Source of the DNA: Planctomonas sp. JC2975
Lineage (GTDB): Bacteria > Actinomycetota > Actinomycetes > Actinomycetales > Microbacteriaceae
Assembly (NCBI RefSeq): GCF_012985205.1
Contig: NZ_JABEKS010000001.1
Coordinates: forward strand, 1-64,000
Length of the DNA: 64,000 bases
Direction of reading: 5' to 3'
In this document: positions 37,181-46,073 of the stretch, one piece after another
How positions within the stretch are numbered: the stretch's first letter is position 1
How the letters are laid out: every line of letters begins with the position of its first letter
Translations under genes and position numbers: made by a program
Notes under the pieces: generated by a model
Databases searched by the model: none
What the model was told of the DNA's origin: nothing
What the model saw: the letters and a program-made list of their open reading frames with translations, nothing else

Positions 37181-37777
37181 TCAGGGGTGCTCGGCGGGAC
37201 CACGCAGGTAGGAGAACACGACCTCGATCGCGCTCTCGAGGTGATCCGTGTCGCCGGTGACCCACATGGCGCCAACGCCGCCTTGGATCCCCGCAACGAG
37301 CGCGGCCGCCGTGCGGTCGGCCGACACTTCCGCTCGCACCAAGCCGGCGGCCTGGAGCGAGCGGATGCCATCGGCCAGCATCCCCTGCCAGCGCCGCAGC
37401 AGGTCGAGCACGATCGCGTCCACGCCGGGCGCGCGACCGAGCTGACGACTCAGGGCGTTCAGCGGGCAGCGCGCACCCTGTGCCCGATAGCGGGCGACCA
37501 CGACGTCGCGCCACCGTTCCCAGGAGCGCCAATTGGAGAGGTCGCCGAGGTGCGGTTGCTGGTCGTCGAGCACGCGTTCGGATTCGTGCGACATGACGGC
37601 CAGGAGCAGGTCGTCCTTGCCGCCAGGGAAATAGTGGAAGAGCTGCCCTTTGCTGGTACTCGTGATCGCGAGCACGTCGTCGAGCGTGATGGTTCCCGAT
37701 TCGTCGCCGCGGAGCGCCTCCGCGGCACCCTCGACGATGCGCTGACGGGTCGCGAGCCCCTTCGCGGTGAATGCCAT
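37181..37777 (-). CDS. TetR family transcriptional repressor
   Basis: The 198-aa protein has an N-terminal TetR helix-turn-helix (GLATRQRIVEGAAEALR, then ITLDDVLAITSTSKGQLFHYFPGGKDDLL) and a variable ligand-binding domain with YRAQGARCPLNALSRQLG. It is divergent from an SDR gene, and a perfect palindrome lies between them, so it most likely represses the SDR. A TACTAT -10-like box precedes its start. Confidence 0.93.
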   Translation of the reverse strand: MAFTAKGLATRQRIVEGAAEALRGDESGTITLDDVLAITSTSKGQLFHYFPGGKDDLLLAVMSHESERVLDDQQPHLGDLSNWRSWERWRDVVVARYRAQGARCPLNALSRQLGRAPGVDAIVLDLLRRWQGMLADGIRSLQAAGLVRAEVSADRTAAALVAGIQGGVGAMWVTGDTDHLESAIEVVFSYLRGPAEHP

Positions 37778-37898
37778 GGCACCGATAGTAGACCGCCCAG
37801 GCCAATCGGCAGAGGACGCCGACGAAGTCGGCCTCTCGAATTACGTTCAGATCGCTTGCTCTAATTGCTGTGAGCGAACGAACGTCACGGCAATCTAT

Positions 37899-37922
37899 TT
37901 GGACTCGATAGTCCAATATGAT
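37899..37922 (+). promoter_or_regulatory. Palindromic TetR operator next to -10 box of the SDR gene
   Basis: TTGGACT, spacer CGAT, AGTCCAA form a perfect 7+7 inverted repeat at 37899-37916. It is followed directly by TATGAT (37917-37922), an excellent -10 for the SDR gene starting at 37941. A repressor bound there would block RNA polymerase. The TetR protein encoded on the other side is the obvious candidate. Confidence 0.8.
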
Positions 37923-37940
37923 CGGCCTAGCGTGCACGTC

Positions 37941-38705
37941 ATGACTGATCGACTCACCGGCAAGAAGGCACTCATCACCGGATCCACCAGCAACATCGGC
38001 CGCGCGATCGCGCTCGCGATGGCGGCCGAGGGGGCCGACGTCGTGGTCTCGGGACGCGACGGAGACCGCGGGGCGGAGGTGGTGGCATCCATTCGCGACG
38101 CGGGCGGCAGCGCACACTTCATCCGTGCGGAGCTCGACGGCACTCCAGCCGCGAGCGAGGCTCTGGCGCAGGACGCCGCACGGGTCTTGGGCGGACGGAT
38201 CGACATCCTCGTGAACAACGCGGGGATCTTCCCCGGCCACACCACGATGGAGGCAGACGAGGCTCTCTTCGATCGCATCTTCGGCGTGAACCTGAAGGCG
38301 CCGCTCTTCCTGACCAGGGCCCTGGTGCCGGGGATGATCGAGCGAGGCGGCGGCGTCGTCATCAACCTCGGCTCCTGGGTGTCGAGACTCGCGGTGCCGT
38401 CGTCCCCGTTGTATGCGGCATCGAAGGGTGCGACGGAGACGCTGACCAGGGCGTGGTCTGCGGAGTTCGGCTCACGCGGCATCCGCGTCAATGCCATCTC
38501 GCCGGGCGTGATCAGCACGCCGGGCGCGCCGACCGAGCACGCGGGATGGATGATGCGGGGCACGCCGGCCGACGGCGCAGGGCACCCGGATGCGATCGCC
38601 GCCGCAGCCGTCTACCTCGCCTCGGACGACGCAGCGTTCGTGCACGGAACGGTGCTCGACGTGGACGGCGGACGTGTCGCGGTCGCGGTGATGGCCGCTG
38701 CCTGA
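37941..38705 (+). CDS. SDR family oxidoreductase
   Basis: The 254-aa classical short-chain dehydrogenase has the cofactor motif GSTSNIGRA, NNAG, a catalytic Tyr/Lys in YAASK, and ISPGVISTPGAP. An Arg after the second strand (VVSGRDGDRG) suggests NADP preference. The typical catalytic Ser lies in NLGSWVSRL. ATG 37941 is used; GTG 37932 is possible. It is the target of the divergent TetR gene, so it probably acts on or near that repressor's ligand. Confidence 0.93.
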   Translation: MTDRLTGKKALITGSTSNIGRAIALAMAAEGADVVVSGRDGDRGAEVVASIRDAGGSAHFIRAELDGTPAASEALAQDAARVLGGRIDILVNNAGIFPGHTTMEADEALFDRIFGVNLKAPLFLTRALVPGMIERGGGVVINLGSWVSRLAVPSSPLYAASKGATETLTRAWSAEFGSRGIRVNAISPGVISTPGAPTEHAGWMMRGTPADGAGHPDAIAAAAVYLASDDAAFVHGTVLDVDGGRVAVAVMAAA

Positions 38706-38720
38706 GTGGAAGGGGAAACG

Positions 38721-38755
38721 ACGGAGTGCCGCACCGGGCAGGTGCGGCACTCCGT
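38721..38755. terminator. Strong bidirectional terminator
   Basis: A perfect 15-bp stem (38721-38735 with 38741-38755) has a 5-base loop and lies 16 bases after the SDR stop. The converging VOC gene ends at 38908, so it may serve both. Confidence 0.88.
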
Positions 38756-38907
38756 CTTCGCTTGGTCGAATCGGTACCGATCGGATCGGCCGCAGCCGGA
38801 CTCGGATCAAGCCGTTCTGGCTTCCGACGGTGATGAAGCCCGTATCGGCCTCGCTGTCTGTGTTGTGTCGTCGCGACGCTGGCACGGTCTCAGCGGATGC
38901 GCACTGA

Positions 38908-39606
38908 TCACTCCGGAAGGGGCTGACCCGCCTGCTCGCGCACCATGTACTCCGCGTACCAGTCCGGCCAGTCCGCATCTTCGTGACCGATCCGCGCTTC
39001 GTGCTCGCCATGCGCGGCGGCTGCGCGGCGCAGCGCCACCGCGAGCTCCTGCGGCGTGTCGTACGAGGTGCGCGCTATCCGGCCGGGGATGCGTGTGGTC
39101 ACCTCCTGCACGAACCACTGGTTGCCGTCCGGGTCCTCGAAGGAGAGGAACGATCCGTAGGAGCCGCGGTTCGGAGCGAGCCCGGGCACGCGGGCCGTCG
39201 TGCCTGCATGGTGGAAGACGCCGGTGGCGTCGTGGAAGATCTCGCTGACCTCCACGCCGCGCGCGAGGAGGTCGGCGCGGGTCGCCTCGATGTCGTCCAC
39301 GACGATCATGAGCCCCCTGCTCGAACCCGGCTCGGCGTCGGTGACACCGACTCCGAAGATGATCGAGGTGGGCGATGCGGGCGGCGTGAACTCGATCACG
39401 CGGTAGTCGTCGGCCACTGCGAGGTCGACGTCGAGCTTCCAGCCGAGGCGCTGGTAGAAGCCGAGGGCGCGGTCCGCGTCGGAGACCGGCAGTACGACGA
39501 CCTCCAGCTTGATCGGCGTCTGGGTGTGCGGCGCGGTGGCAGCGTCGTTCGCCTTCACGGCCTCCTCGACTCCTGATGCGGCGTCGGATGCGGTGTCGAT
39601 GCTCAT
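38908..39606 (-). CDS. VOC superfamily (glyoxalase-like) protein
   Basis: The 232-aa protein has a VOC fold (LEVVVLPVSDADRALGFYQR...YGSFLSFEDPDGNQWFVQEV). This fold is used by glyoxalases, dioxygenases and resistance proteins. An Ala/Asp leader of ~40 residues precedes it, and a C-terminal helical extension of ~45 residues resembles those on AraC-linked VOC proteins. ATG 39606 has AAAGGGAATC upstream. The activity is unknown. Confidence 0.88.
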   Translation of the reverse strand: MSIDTASDAASGVEEAVKANDAATAPHTQTPIKLEVVVLPVSDADRALGFYQRLGWKLDVDLAVADDYRVIEFTPPASPTSIIFGVGVTDAEPGSSRGLMIVVDDIEATRADLLARGVEVSEIFHDATGVFHHAGTTARVPGLAPNRGSYGSFLSFEDPDGNQWFVQEVTTRIPGRIARTSYDTPQELAVALRRAAAAHGEHEARIGHEDADWPDWYAEYMVREQAGQPLPE

Positions 39607-39857
39607 GGCTGATTCCCTTTCGATCGATGACATCTACGACGATGCCGTGCCTCGGCTCGCGCGGCGCCCGTGCATCCCCCTGGCGCGGTCCCGGGTCTGC
39701 CCGGGGCACGGGTGGCACGGCCGATTCCTGCCTCTAGCGTCGTCATCGGATCAGCCGACGAGCATTCCTCGGATGCCGTTGGAACCCTGCGGAATCCGCG
39801 GAAGCGATGCCGAAGGGCGATCCGTCCGCTCGTTCACGACAGCAAAGGAAGCCGGCG

Positions 39858-40286
39858 ATGTCCGTCACGAAGTTCTCCCTCGAATCCACGCTCGATCCCG
39901 CGGCCGTCTTCGACGTGCTCACCGACTTCGGACCGAGCCGCGTCGAGAAGTGGCCGAGCATCGACGCCGCGCACTTCACGGTGCACGAGCTCGGAGACTC
40001 CTGGGCCGAGGTGACGGAGGGCACCGACGCCGCATGGGAGCGCGAGCGCTACGAGTGGGATCCGATCGCGCGCCGCGTGAGCATCACCACGCTGGACTCG
40101 AAGCTGTTCGGCGCGGGAGGCGGCTGGACCTTCCAGCTCACGCCCACCGAGAAGGGGACGCGCATCGATGTGCAGCTCGTTCGCACGCCGAGCACGTTCA
40201 AGGGCAAGGTGCTGGCGAGCCTGCTGCCGCTGGTCGGCCCGTCGTCGCTGCGCAAGTCCTTCAGCGGACCGCTTCAGGCCGCTTGA
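39858..40286 (+). CDS. SRPBCC family protein (polyketide cyclase-like)
   Basis: The 142-aa START-like protein starts FSLESTLDPAAVFDVLTD and has GGGWTFQLTPTEKGTRIDVQLV. ATG 39858 is preceded by AAAGGAAG. The 251-base gap before it (39607-39857) is the divergent promoter region with the VOC gene; no clear operator was found. Ligand and role are unknown. Confidence 0.85.
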   Translation: MSVTKFSLESTLDPAAVFDVLTDFGPSRVEKWPSIDAAHFTVHELGDSWAEVTEGTDAAWERERYEWDPIARRVSITTLDSKLFGAGGGWTFQLTPTEKGTRIDVQLVRTPSTFKGKVLASLLPLVGPSSLRKSFSGPLQAA

Positions 40287-40401
40287 CGACTGTCGGTCGA
40301 ACGCGGTTTGGCGCGCGGCAAGGCCACTCCGGGAATGCGCTGCGGATGATCCCCGGTTCATGATGGAGGCGTGACGCGATCGTCGACCGGGAGGGGGAAC
40401 C

Positions 40402-41196
40402 ATGAACATCGACCTCGGGGGACGGACGGCCATCGTCACGGGCTCGACCGGTGGAATCGGATACGCGATCGCGCAAGGCCTCGCGGAGGCCGGGGCTCGC
40501 GTCGTCGTCAACGGACGGTCGACGGGATCAGTCGATTCCGCGTGCGAGCGCCTGCGATCCGCCGTGCAGGGTGCCGACGTGATGGGCGTCGCAGCCGATG
40601 TCACGACCGAGAACGGCGCGGAACGGATCGTCGCCGAGAGCGGCGGTGCGGACATCCTCGTCAACAATCTCGGCATCTTCGGCGCAGAGGAGCCGTTGTC
40701 GATCACGGATGACGAGTGGCGGCGCTACTTCGACGTGAACGTGCTCAGCGCCGTTCGCCTGACCCGGCTCGTGCTGCCGCGGATGATCGATCACGGTTGG
40801 GGTCGGGTGCTGAACATCGCCAGCGACTCCGCGATCGTGACGCCTGCGGAGATGATCCATTACGGAGTCTCGAAGACGGCTTTGCTCGGCGTCTCACGCG
40901 GATTCGCCAAGGCCGCAGCCGGCACCGGCGTCACCGTCAACTCGGTGATCGCCGGACCGACGCACACCGGGGGAGTCGAGGACTTCGTCTATCAGCTGGT
41001 CGACCTATCACTGCCGTGGGAGGAGGCGCAGCGCGAGTTCATGCGGATCCACCGTCCGCAGTCGCTGCTGCAGCGGCTCATCGAGCCCGAGGAGATCGCG
41101 AACATGGTGGTCTACCTGTCGTCACCGCTGGCATCCGCGACGACCGGTGGAGCGCTGCGCGTGGACGGCGGGTACGTCGACTCGATCCTGCCGTAG
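40402..41196 (+). CDS. SDR family oxidoreductase
   Basis: The 264-aa classical SDR has the cofactor loop GSTGGIGYAIA, NGRSTGS (NADP-type Arg), DILVNNLGIFG, the catalytic YGVSK and a C-terminal GGALRVDGGYVDSI. The NNLG variant and the long substrate loop (GGVEDFVYQLVDLSL) match a subgroup often annotated as 3-oxoacyl reductase-like. ATG 40402 follows GGGAGGGGG. It lies 116 bases after the SRPBCC gene. Confidence 0.92.
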   Translation: MNIDLGGRTAIVTGSTGGIGYAIAQGLAEAGARVVVNGRSTGSVDSACERLRSAVQGADVMGVAADVTTENGAERIVAESGGADILVNNLGIFGAEEPLSITDDEWRRYFDVNVLSAVRLTRLVLPRMIDHGWGRVLNIASDSAIVTPAEMIHYGVSKTALLGVSRGFAKAAAGTGVTVNSVIAGPTHTGGVEDFVYQLVDLSLPWEEAQREFMRIHRPQSLLQRLIEPEEIANMVVYLSSPLASATTGGALRVDGGYVDSILP

Positions 41197-41232
41197 CGGG
41201 ACTCTGCGGTAGCGGCATCCTGTCGTGGCGAG

Positions 41233-41274
41233 ACGGAAGGCCCCGACATCTCAGTGGATGTCGGGGCCTTCCGT
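41233..41274. terminator. Strong bidirectional terminator
   Basis: A perfect 18-bp stem (41233-41250 with 41257-41274) around loop TCAGTG lies between the converging SDR and S53 peptidase genes. Confidence 0.92.
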
Positions 41275-41317
41275 GCAGCCGAACCGTGGTCAGGACGACC
41301 GGTTCAGCTTCGCGACG

Positions 41318-42619
41318 TCACTGCAATGCAGCGATGATCTTCCCCACGTCGGGCGTGCCCCATCCGGACGGACGGTCCCATCCGGCGGTCGCGGAGTATC
41401 CGCCGTCGAAGGTGGGCGTGAGGTTGCTGCCCTCCGTCACGTCGAACAACTGCCCGCCCGTCGCCCAGCCGGGCGCGTACTTGCTGACGGTGCCGACGGT
41501 GTGGCCGACCGCCTGGATGACGTCGGCAGTCAGTGCCGCCCACTGCGGGGAGCCGGCCGAGGTTCCACCGAAGTAGTAGAACCCGTTGCTGTCGCCGCCG
41601 AGGAATCCGAGGTAGGTGAGCACGCCGGTGTAGACGCTGGCGTTGTAGGCGACATCCGATCCGCCCTTGGCGAGGAACAGGCTCTGCGCTCCGCCGGTGG
41701 CGCCGATCGGCCCAAAGGCGCAGGTCAGCGGGCAGGTCGCGTAGTCGCCCCACACCGTGTCGTGCGGCTGCGTGAGGCCGCTGCCGGCCCACACGTTCGT
41801 GCCGCCGACCGCCGTGACGTTCGGGTCGGATGCCGGGAATCCGAAGTTCGCGAACCCGGCGGCGTTGTCGGATCCCTCGTCACCGGAGGACGCGAACATC
41901 GACATCCCTTGCGCCGCGCCCTGGACGAACGACTTCTGCGCCTGCTTGGTCTGCCCGTTGTTCGCGTTCGGGCTGCTGATCAGATTGTCGGCTTCGCCGT
42001 AGCTCATCGACAGCACGTTGCCGAGCTTGTTGTCGACGGCGAACTTCACCGCGTTGTCGATCGTGGCACCGTGGTCGTTCGCCGCGACGACGAGGGCGAT
42101 CTTCGCTCCGGGTGCGACGGCGTGAGCCCACTGGACGTCGAGCGACGTCTCCTGCGCCCAGTTGGACTGGGTTCCCCGACCGTTCCAGGTCGGCTTTCCG
42201 CCCGGGTAGTAGACCGTGAGGTCGGGCGTGGGAAGTCCGAACTGCTGAGAGAAGACAGCGAGGTCCGACTGCACGGTCGGGCTGCCGAACGCTTCGACGA
42301 TGACGATCGTCTGCCCTGTTCCGGCGGCTGCGCCATTGATGGTCGCCGGGATGTCGTAGGCGGCGCGGATGCTGTCCGGCGTCTGGCAGGCCACGGCTCC
42401 GCCGGTCTCGGCGAGGCAGTCGGCCGGGGTCAGCGCCGGCGAGATCTGTCCAGGCGACAGCGCCGACTTCTCGACGAACGGATGAACCGTGTACACACCG
42501 CTTGTGGCGGGACTCACCGCGCTGCTCGTGGCAGCGGTTGCCGGCGCCGCCGCAGAGACTGCTAGTACGGCAGTTCCGGCGACAGCGAGAGTGAGTGTGG
42601 CGAGCGACCTGCGCTTCAT
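41318..42619 (-). CDS. Secreted S53 (sedolisin) peptidase lacking a visible pro-domain
   Basis: The 433-aa precursor has a Sec signal (MKRRSLATLT..., cleavage near ATAA at residue ~30). The S53 catalytic residues are present: Glu157 and Asp161 in QETSLDVQWAH, and nucleophile Ser354 in GGTSAGSP. Sedolisins are acid-active serine-carboxyl peptidases. The catalytic domain appears to begin near residue 80, leaving under 50 residues after the signal. The usual ~180-residue Pro-kumamolisin domain is therefore missing. AGGAGAG precedes ATG 42619. The gene ends next to a strong terminator. Confidence 0.92.
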   Translation of the reverse strand: MKRRSLATLTLAVAGTAVLAVSAAAPATAATSSAVSPATSGVYTVHPFVEKSALSPGQISPALTPADCLAETGGAVACQTPDSIRAAYDIPATINGAAAGTGQTIVIVEAFGSPTVQSDLAVFSQQFGLPTPDLTVYYPGGKPTWNGRGTQSNWAQETSLDVQWAHAVAPGAKIALVVAANDHGATIDNAVKFAVDNKLGNVLSMSYGEADNLISSPNANNGQTKQAQKSFVQGAAQGMSMFASSGDEGSDNAAGFANFGFPASDPNVTAVGGTNVWAGSGLTQPHDTVWGDYATCPLTCAFGPIGATGGAQSLFLAKGGSDVAYNASVYTGVLTYLGFLGGDSNGFYYFGGTSAGSPQWAALTADVIQAVGHTVGTVSKYAPGWATGGQLFDVTEGSNLTPTFDGGYSATAGWDRPSGWGTPDVGKIIAALQ

Positions 42620-42727
42620 GGAACTCTCCTGTTCCGCCGTCGCTTCGTTGCGACGGCTGAGCGCAGACTACGCCCGGGCGTGCGCCCTGGACAGGGGACA
42701 GAAAGCAGTCGGCGGAACGGTGCCGTT

Positions 42728-43321
42728 TCAGGCCTCGTCGTCGGGATGCGAGCGGATGTAGCGCTCGATGCGACGGTCCGGAACGAGCCAGATGACGGCC
42801 ACGGCGACGAAGGGCACGAGACCGAGCCATGGCACGACGAAGGCGAGCCCGATGCCCAGTGCATAGAGCACAGGCGACAGGCGCCCCTTGACATCGTGAC
42901 CGAGGGCATCCCGCAGACGTCCGCCCCCTGGGCGCTTGACGATCACGGTTTGAAGGATCATGTATGCGATCGCTGCGCAGAGCAGGTTGGCCCCGTAGAC
43001 CACGGTCGGGACGAGCGCGACTTCGGTCTTGGCGAGCCATGCCGTCGTGAACGGATACAGCGACAACCAGAAGAGCAGGTGGAGGTTGGCCCACAGCACG
43101 CCGCCGTCCACCATCGGTCGGAGCTGGAAGAGGTGGTGGTGGTTGCTCCAGTAAATGCCGATGTAGATGAAGCTCAGCAGGTAGGTGAGGAGACCGAGCC
43201 CTGACGTCTTGACGAGCGACTCGAGTGTCACTCCGTCGGGCACCGCGAGCCCGAGGACCATGACCGTGATGATGATCGCGAGCACGCCGTCGCTGAACGC
43301 CTCCAGCCGATTCGATCTCAT
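42728..43321 (-). CDS. TMEM175 family potassium channel-like protein (DUF1211)
   Basis: The 197-aa integral membrane protein has about six hydrophobic segments. TM1 carries the family signature RLEAFSDGVLAIIITVMVL, with the conserved FSDG filter-gate motif. The following IYWSNHHHLF is also typical. Bacterial TMEM175 proteins have one six-TM repeat and assemble as tetramers conducting K+. Function here is inferred from the family. The start at 43321 places the motif at the extreme N-terminus. Confidence 0.9.
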   Translation of the reverse strand: MRSNRLEAFSDGVLAIIITVMVLGLAVPDGVTLESLVKTSGLGLLTYLLSFIYIGIYWSNHHHLFQLRPMVDGGVLWANLHLLFWLSLYPFTTAWLAKTEVALVPTVVYGANLLCAAIAYMILQTVIVKRPGGGRLRDALGHDVKGRLSPVLYALGIGLAFVVPWLGLVPFVAVAVIWLVPDRRIERYIRSHPDDEA

Positions 43322-43445
43322 GCGATGCTCGCAGCCGGTGAAGTGGATGCCGGGTCGAAGGGCTCATCGGGTGCAGGGCTCACACGGGAAGCCTATTGTC
43401 GAGGAGGCATTGAGGCCGCGGATCCGGGCGCCTATCGTCGTGTGC

Positions 43446-43724
43446 ATGTGCCGCAACATCCACACACTCCACAATTTCGAGCCAGCGGCCACCTCCGACG
43501 AGGTGCACGCGGCAGCCCTGCAGTATGTGCGCAAGATCGCCGGAACGACGAAACCGTCGAAGGCGAATCAAGAGGCGTTCGACAACGCCGTGCACGAGAT
43601 CGCCCACCTCACCCAGCATCTGCTGGACGACCTCGTCGCCACCACTCCGCCGAAGAACCGCGAAGAAGAGGCGGCGAAGGCCAAGGCCCGCGCTGTGCGG
43701 TCGGGGCGGTACGCCGCCGCCTGA
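43446..43724 (+). CDS. DUF2277 family protein
   Basis: The 92-aa protein starts MCRNIHTLHNFEPAATSDEV and continues AALQYVRKIAGTTKPSKANQ, matching DUF2277. The function is unknown. Cys2 followed by a basic residue is conserved in the family. It is divergent from the TMEM175-like gene. Bases 43725-43932 after it hold only short overlapping frames without good starts. Confidence 0.9.
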   Translation: MCRNIHTLHNFEPAATSDEVHAAALQYVRKIAGTTKPSKANQEAFDNAVHEIAHLTQHLLDDLVATTPPKNREEEAAKAKARAVRSGRYAAA

Positions 43725-43932
43725 ACCATCGGCGTCGATAACGGCCGCGAATGCGCGGTCGTACCCTTCTTCGTGCGCGCTTTCGTCTATCGACCCGGAT
43801 ATCGGTACGCTGCTGCATCGCATGGGCATGACGGACCGCCCGTTTCGGCGACGATGTGGACGACCTCCTCGCCAAGCTGCCCATGGAACTCGGCCGCGCC
43901 GGCCCCCGCCGGCGCATCGGAAGGACGGCGTT

Positions 43933-44523
43933 GTGGCTCTGGTGGACTGGCTTATCACCCCTCTCGGCTGGGCGTTGCGTGGCAAGCGCACCGATCCAGG
44001 CGGAAGCGTGCAGTTCGCACCGCAGCTGGGCGCGACCGGATCCTTCGGTGCGCTCACGATCACGTCGCCGTCGTTCGGTGCCGATCAGGAGATCCCGCGC
44101 AAGCACAGCGGCATCGGTCGTGGGCCCAATGTCTCGCCCGGCCTCGACTGGGGGCGGCTGCCCGAGGGCACGGAGCAGATCCTGCTCATCATCGAGGACA
44201 CGGATGTCCCGATGGCGCAGCCGATCATCCACACCATCGCTCTCCTCGAGCCGGCATCGCCGACCGGCGTCCCCGGCATCCCGGAAGGCGCCATGACCCC
44301 CGGCAATCTGCGGGTGCACTATGTTCCCGCGTTCCGTGGCTGGGTGGGCTACAGCGGACCGCGCCCGCTGCCCGGCCACGGCGTGCACCACTACGGATTC
44401 CACGTCTACGCGCTCGACACCGTGATCGATGCCCACGCCGCTGCCGGCATCCGCGAGCTGCTCGAGCTCGTGCACGGGCACGTGCTCGCCTCAGGAGTGC
44501 TCACCGGCACGCAGCGCAGCTGA
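43933..44523 (+). CDS. PEBP / YbhB-YbcL (Raf kinase inhibitor-like) family protein
   Basis: The 196-aa protein has the PEBP signatures: ITSPSFGADQEIPRKHSG, then EDTDVPMAQPIIHTI (ligand pocket), then GPRPLPGHGVHHYGFHVYAL. A short hydrophobic N-terminal segment (VDWLITPLGWAL) precedes the domain. GTG 43933 is chosen for GGAAGGA about 7 bases upstream. Bacterial members bind phosphoryl or anionic ligands; the role is unknown. Confidence 0.9.
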   Translation: MALVDWLITPLGWALRGKRTDPGGSVQFAPQLGATGSFGALTITSPSFGADQEIPRKHSGIGRGPNVSPGLDWGRLPEGTEQILLIIEDTDVPMAQPIIHTIALLEPASPTGVPGIPEGAMTPGNLRVHYVPAFRGWVGYSGPRPLPGHGVHHYGFHVYALDTVIDAHAAAGIRELLELVHGHVLASGVLTGTQRS

Positions 44524-44615
44524 CGGCGGCGGGCCTTCCCGTGCTCGCGAGCGGCACCGTGTGAACCCTGCGTGACATCCACCCGATCGCGGGGGCACCG
44601 TGCGTATCGTGAAGC

Positions 44616-46073
44616 ATGACCGCTTCGAATCAGCAGTACCCCCTGCAGCACGGCGCACCGACGGGTGCGAACGGGCCGGGCGCGACCTCAACGGCGCCGC
44701 ACATCGGCACGCTGGGCGAGCTGAAGGCATCCGGTCATGTGCAGAAGTCGCTGCGGTCCGAGCTGCGCGACAATCTGCTGGACAAGCTCCGCGCCGGAGA
44801 GGATGCCTGGCCGGGCGTGCACGGATTCGAGTCGACCGTCATCCCTCAGCTCGAGCGTGCGCTGCTGGCCGGACACGACATCGTGCTCCTCGGCGAGCGC
44901 GGACAGGGCAAGACCCGTGTGCTGCGCACCATCGCCGGACTCCTCGACGAGTGGACACCCGTCATCGACGGCTCCGAGCTGGGGGAGCATCCGTATCAGC
45001 CGATCACGTACGAGTCCATCCGCAGAGCCGCCGAGCTCGGCGACGACCTGCCAGTGGCGTGGCGGCACCGCAGCGAGCGCTACGTCGAGAAGCTCGCGAC
45101 GCCCGACACGTCGGTCGCCGACCTGATCGGTGACGTCGATCCGATGAAGGTCGCGGAAGGCCGCTCGCTCGGCGACCCGGAGACCATCCACTTCGGGCTC
45201 ATCCCACGCAGCCATCGCGGCATCGTCGCCATCAACGAGCTTCCCGACCTTGCGGAGCGCATCCAGGTGTCGATGCTCAACGTGATGGAGGAGCGGGACA
45301 TCCAGATCCGCGGCTACGTGCTGCGCCTTCCGCTCGATGTGCTCGTCGTCGCCAGTGCCAACCCTGAGGACTACACGAACCGCGGGCGCATCATCACGCC
45401 GTTGAAGGACCGGTTCGGTGCCGAGATCCGCACGCACTATCCCCGGCAGCTCGAGGCGGAGGTCGCCGTGATCCGGCAGGAGGCCGAGCTGGTCGCGGAT
45501 GTTCCCGATCACCTGATCGAGATCCTCGCCCGGTTCACGCGCAACCTGCGCGAGTCGAGTTCGATCGACCAGCGCAGCGGCGTGAGCGCCCGCTTCGCGA
45601 TCGCGGGCGCCGAGACGATCGCGGCCGCAGCGCTGCATCGAGCGACGTCACGCGGTGAGGAGGAGGCGGTCGCCCGCACGGTCGACCTCACGACGGCCGT
45701 CGACGTGCTGGGCGGCAAGATCGAGTTCGAGACGGGGGAGCAGGGGCGCGAATCCGAGGTGCTCACCCATCTGCTGCGCACGGCGACAGCAGACGCGGTC
45801 CGTGCCCACTTCCGCGGCATCGACTTCGCACCGCTCGTCGCCGCGATCGAGTCGGGGGCCATGGTGACCACCGGTGAGCGGGTCACCGCAGCCGCGTTCC
45901 TCGCAGGACTTCCCATGCTGGGCGAATCCCCGGCCTACGACGAGGTCGTCGAACGACTCGGCGCGCACAGCGACGGCGAGCGCGCCGCCGCGATCGAGCT
46001 GGCACTGGAGGGCCTCTACCTCGCGCGCAAGATCGGCAAGGACACCGATGGGAGCGAGACCATCTATGGCTGA
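44616..46073 (+). CDS. MoxR/Mg-chelatase-like AAA+ ATPase
   Basis: The 485-aa ATPase has Walker A GERGQGKT (93-100), a Walker B region around GIVAINELPDL and sensor 1 near VVASANPEDYTNRGRIITP. The lid follows and ends with a helical domain. It resembles the ChlI/MoxR class that works with VWA-domain partners to remodel protein complexes. The VWA partner follows with an 8-base overlap. The syntenic type in M. tuberculosis is Rv0958-Rv0959. The client is unknown. Confidence 0.9.
   Translation: MTASNQQYPLQHGAPTGANGPGATSTAPHIGTLGELKASGHVQKSLRSELRDNLLDKLRAGEDAWPGVHGFESTVIPQLERALLAGHDIVLLGERGQGKTRVLRTIAGLLDEWTPVIDGSELGEHPYQPITYESIRRAAELGDDLPVAWRHRSERYVEKLATPDTSVADLIGDVDPMKVAEGRSLGDPETIHFGLIPRSHRGIVAINELPDLAERIQVSMLNVMEERDIQIRGYVLRLPLDVLVVASANPEDYTNRGRIITPLKDRFGAEIRTHYPRQLEAEVAVIRQEAELVADVPDHLIEILARFTRNLRESSSIDQRSGVSARFAIAGAETIAAAALHRATSRGEEEAVARTVDLTTAVDVLGGKIEFETGEQGRESEVLTHLLRTATADAVRAHFRGIDFAPLVAAIESGAMVTTGERVTAAAFLAGLPMLGESPAYDEVVERLGAHSDGERAAAIELALEGLYLARKIGKDTDGSETIYG

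Noticed and set aside
43725-43932. A gene upstream of the PEBP protein (for example a frame with LLAKLPMELGRAG)
   Set aside because: The frame is short, lacks a good start and runs into the PEBP gene in another frame.
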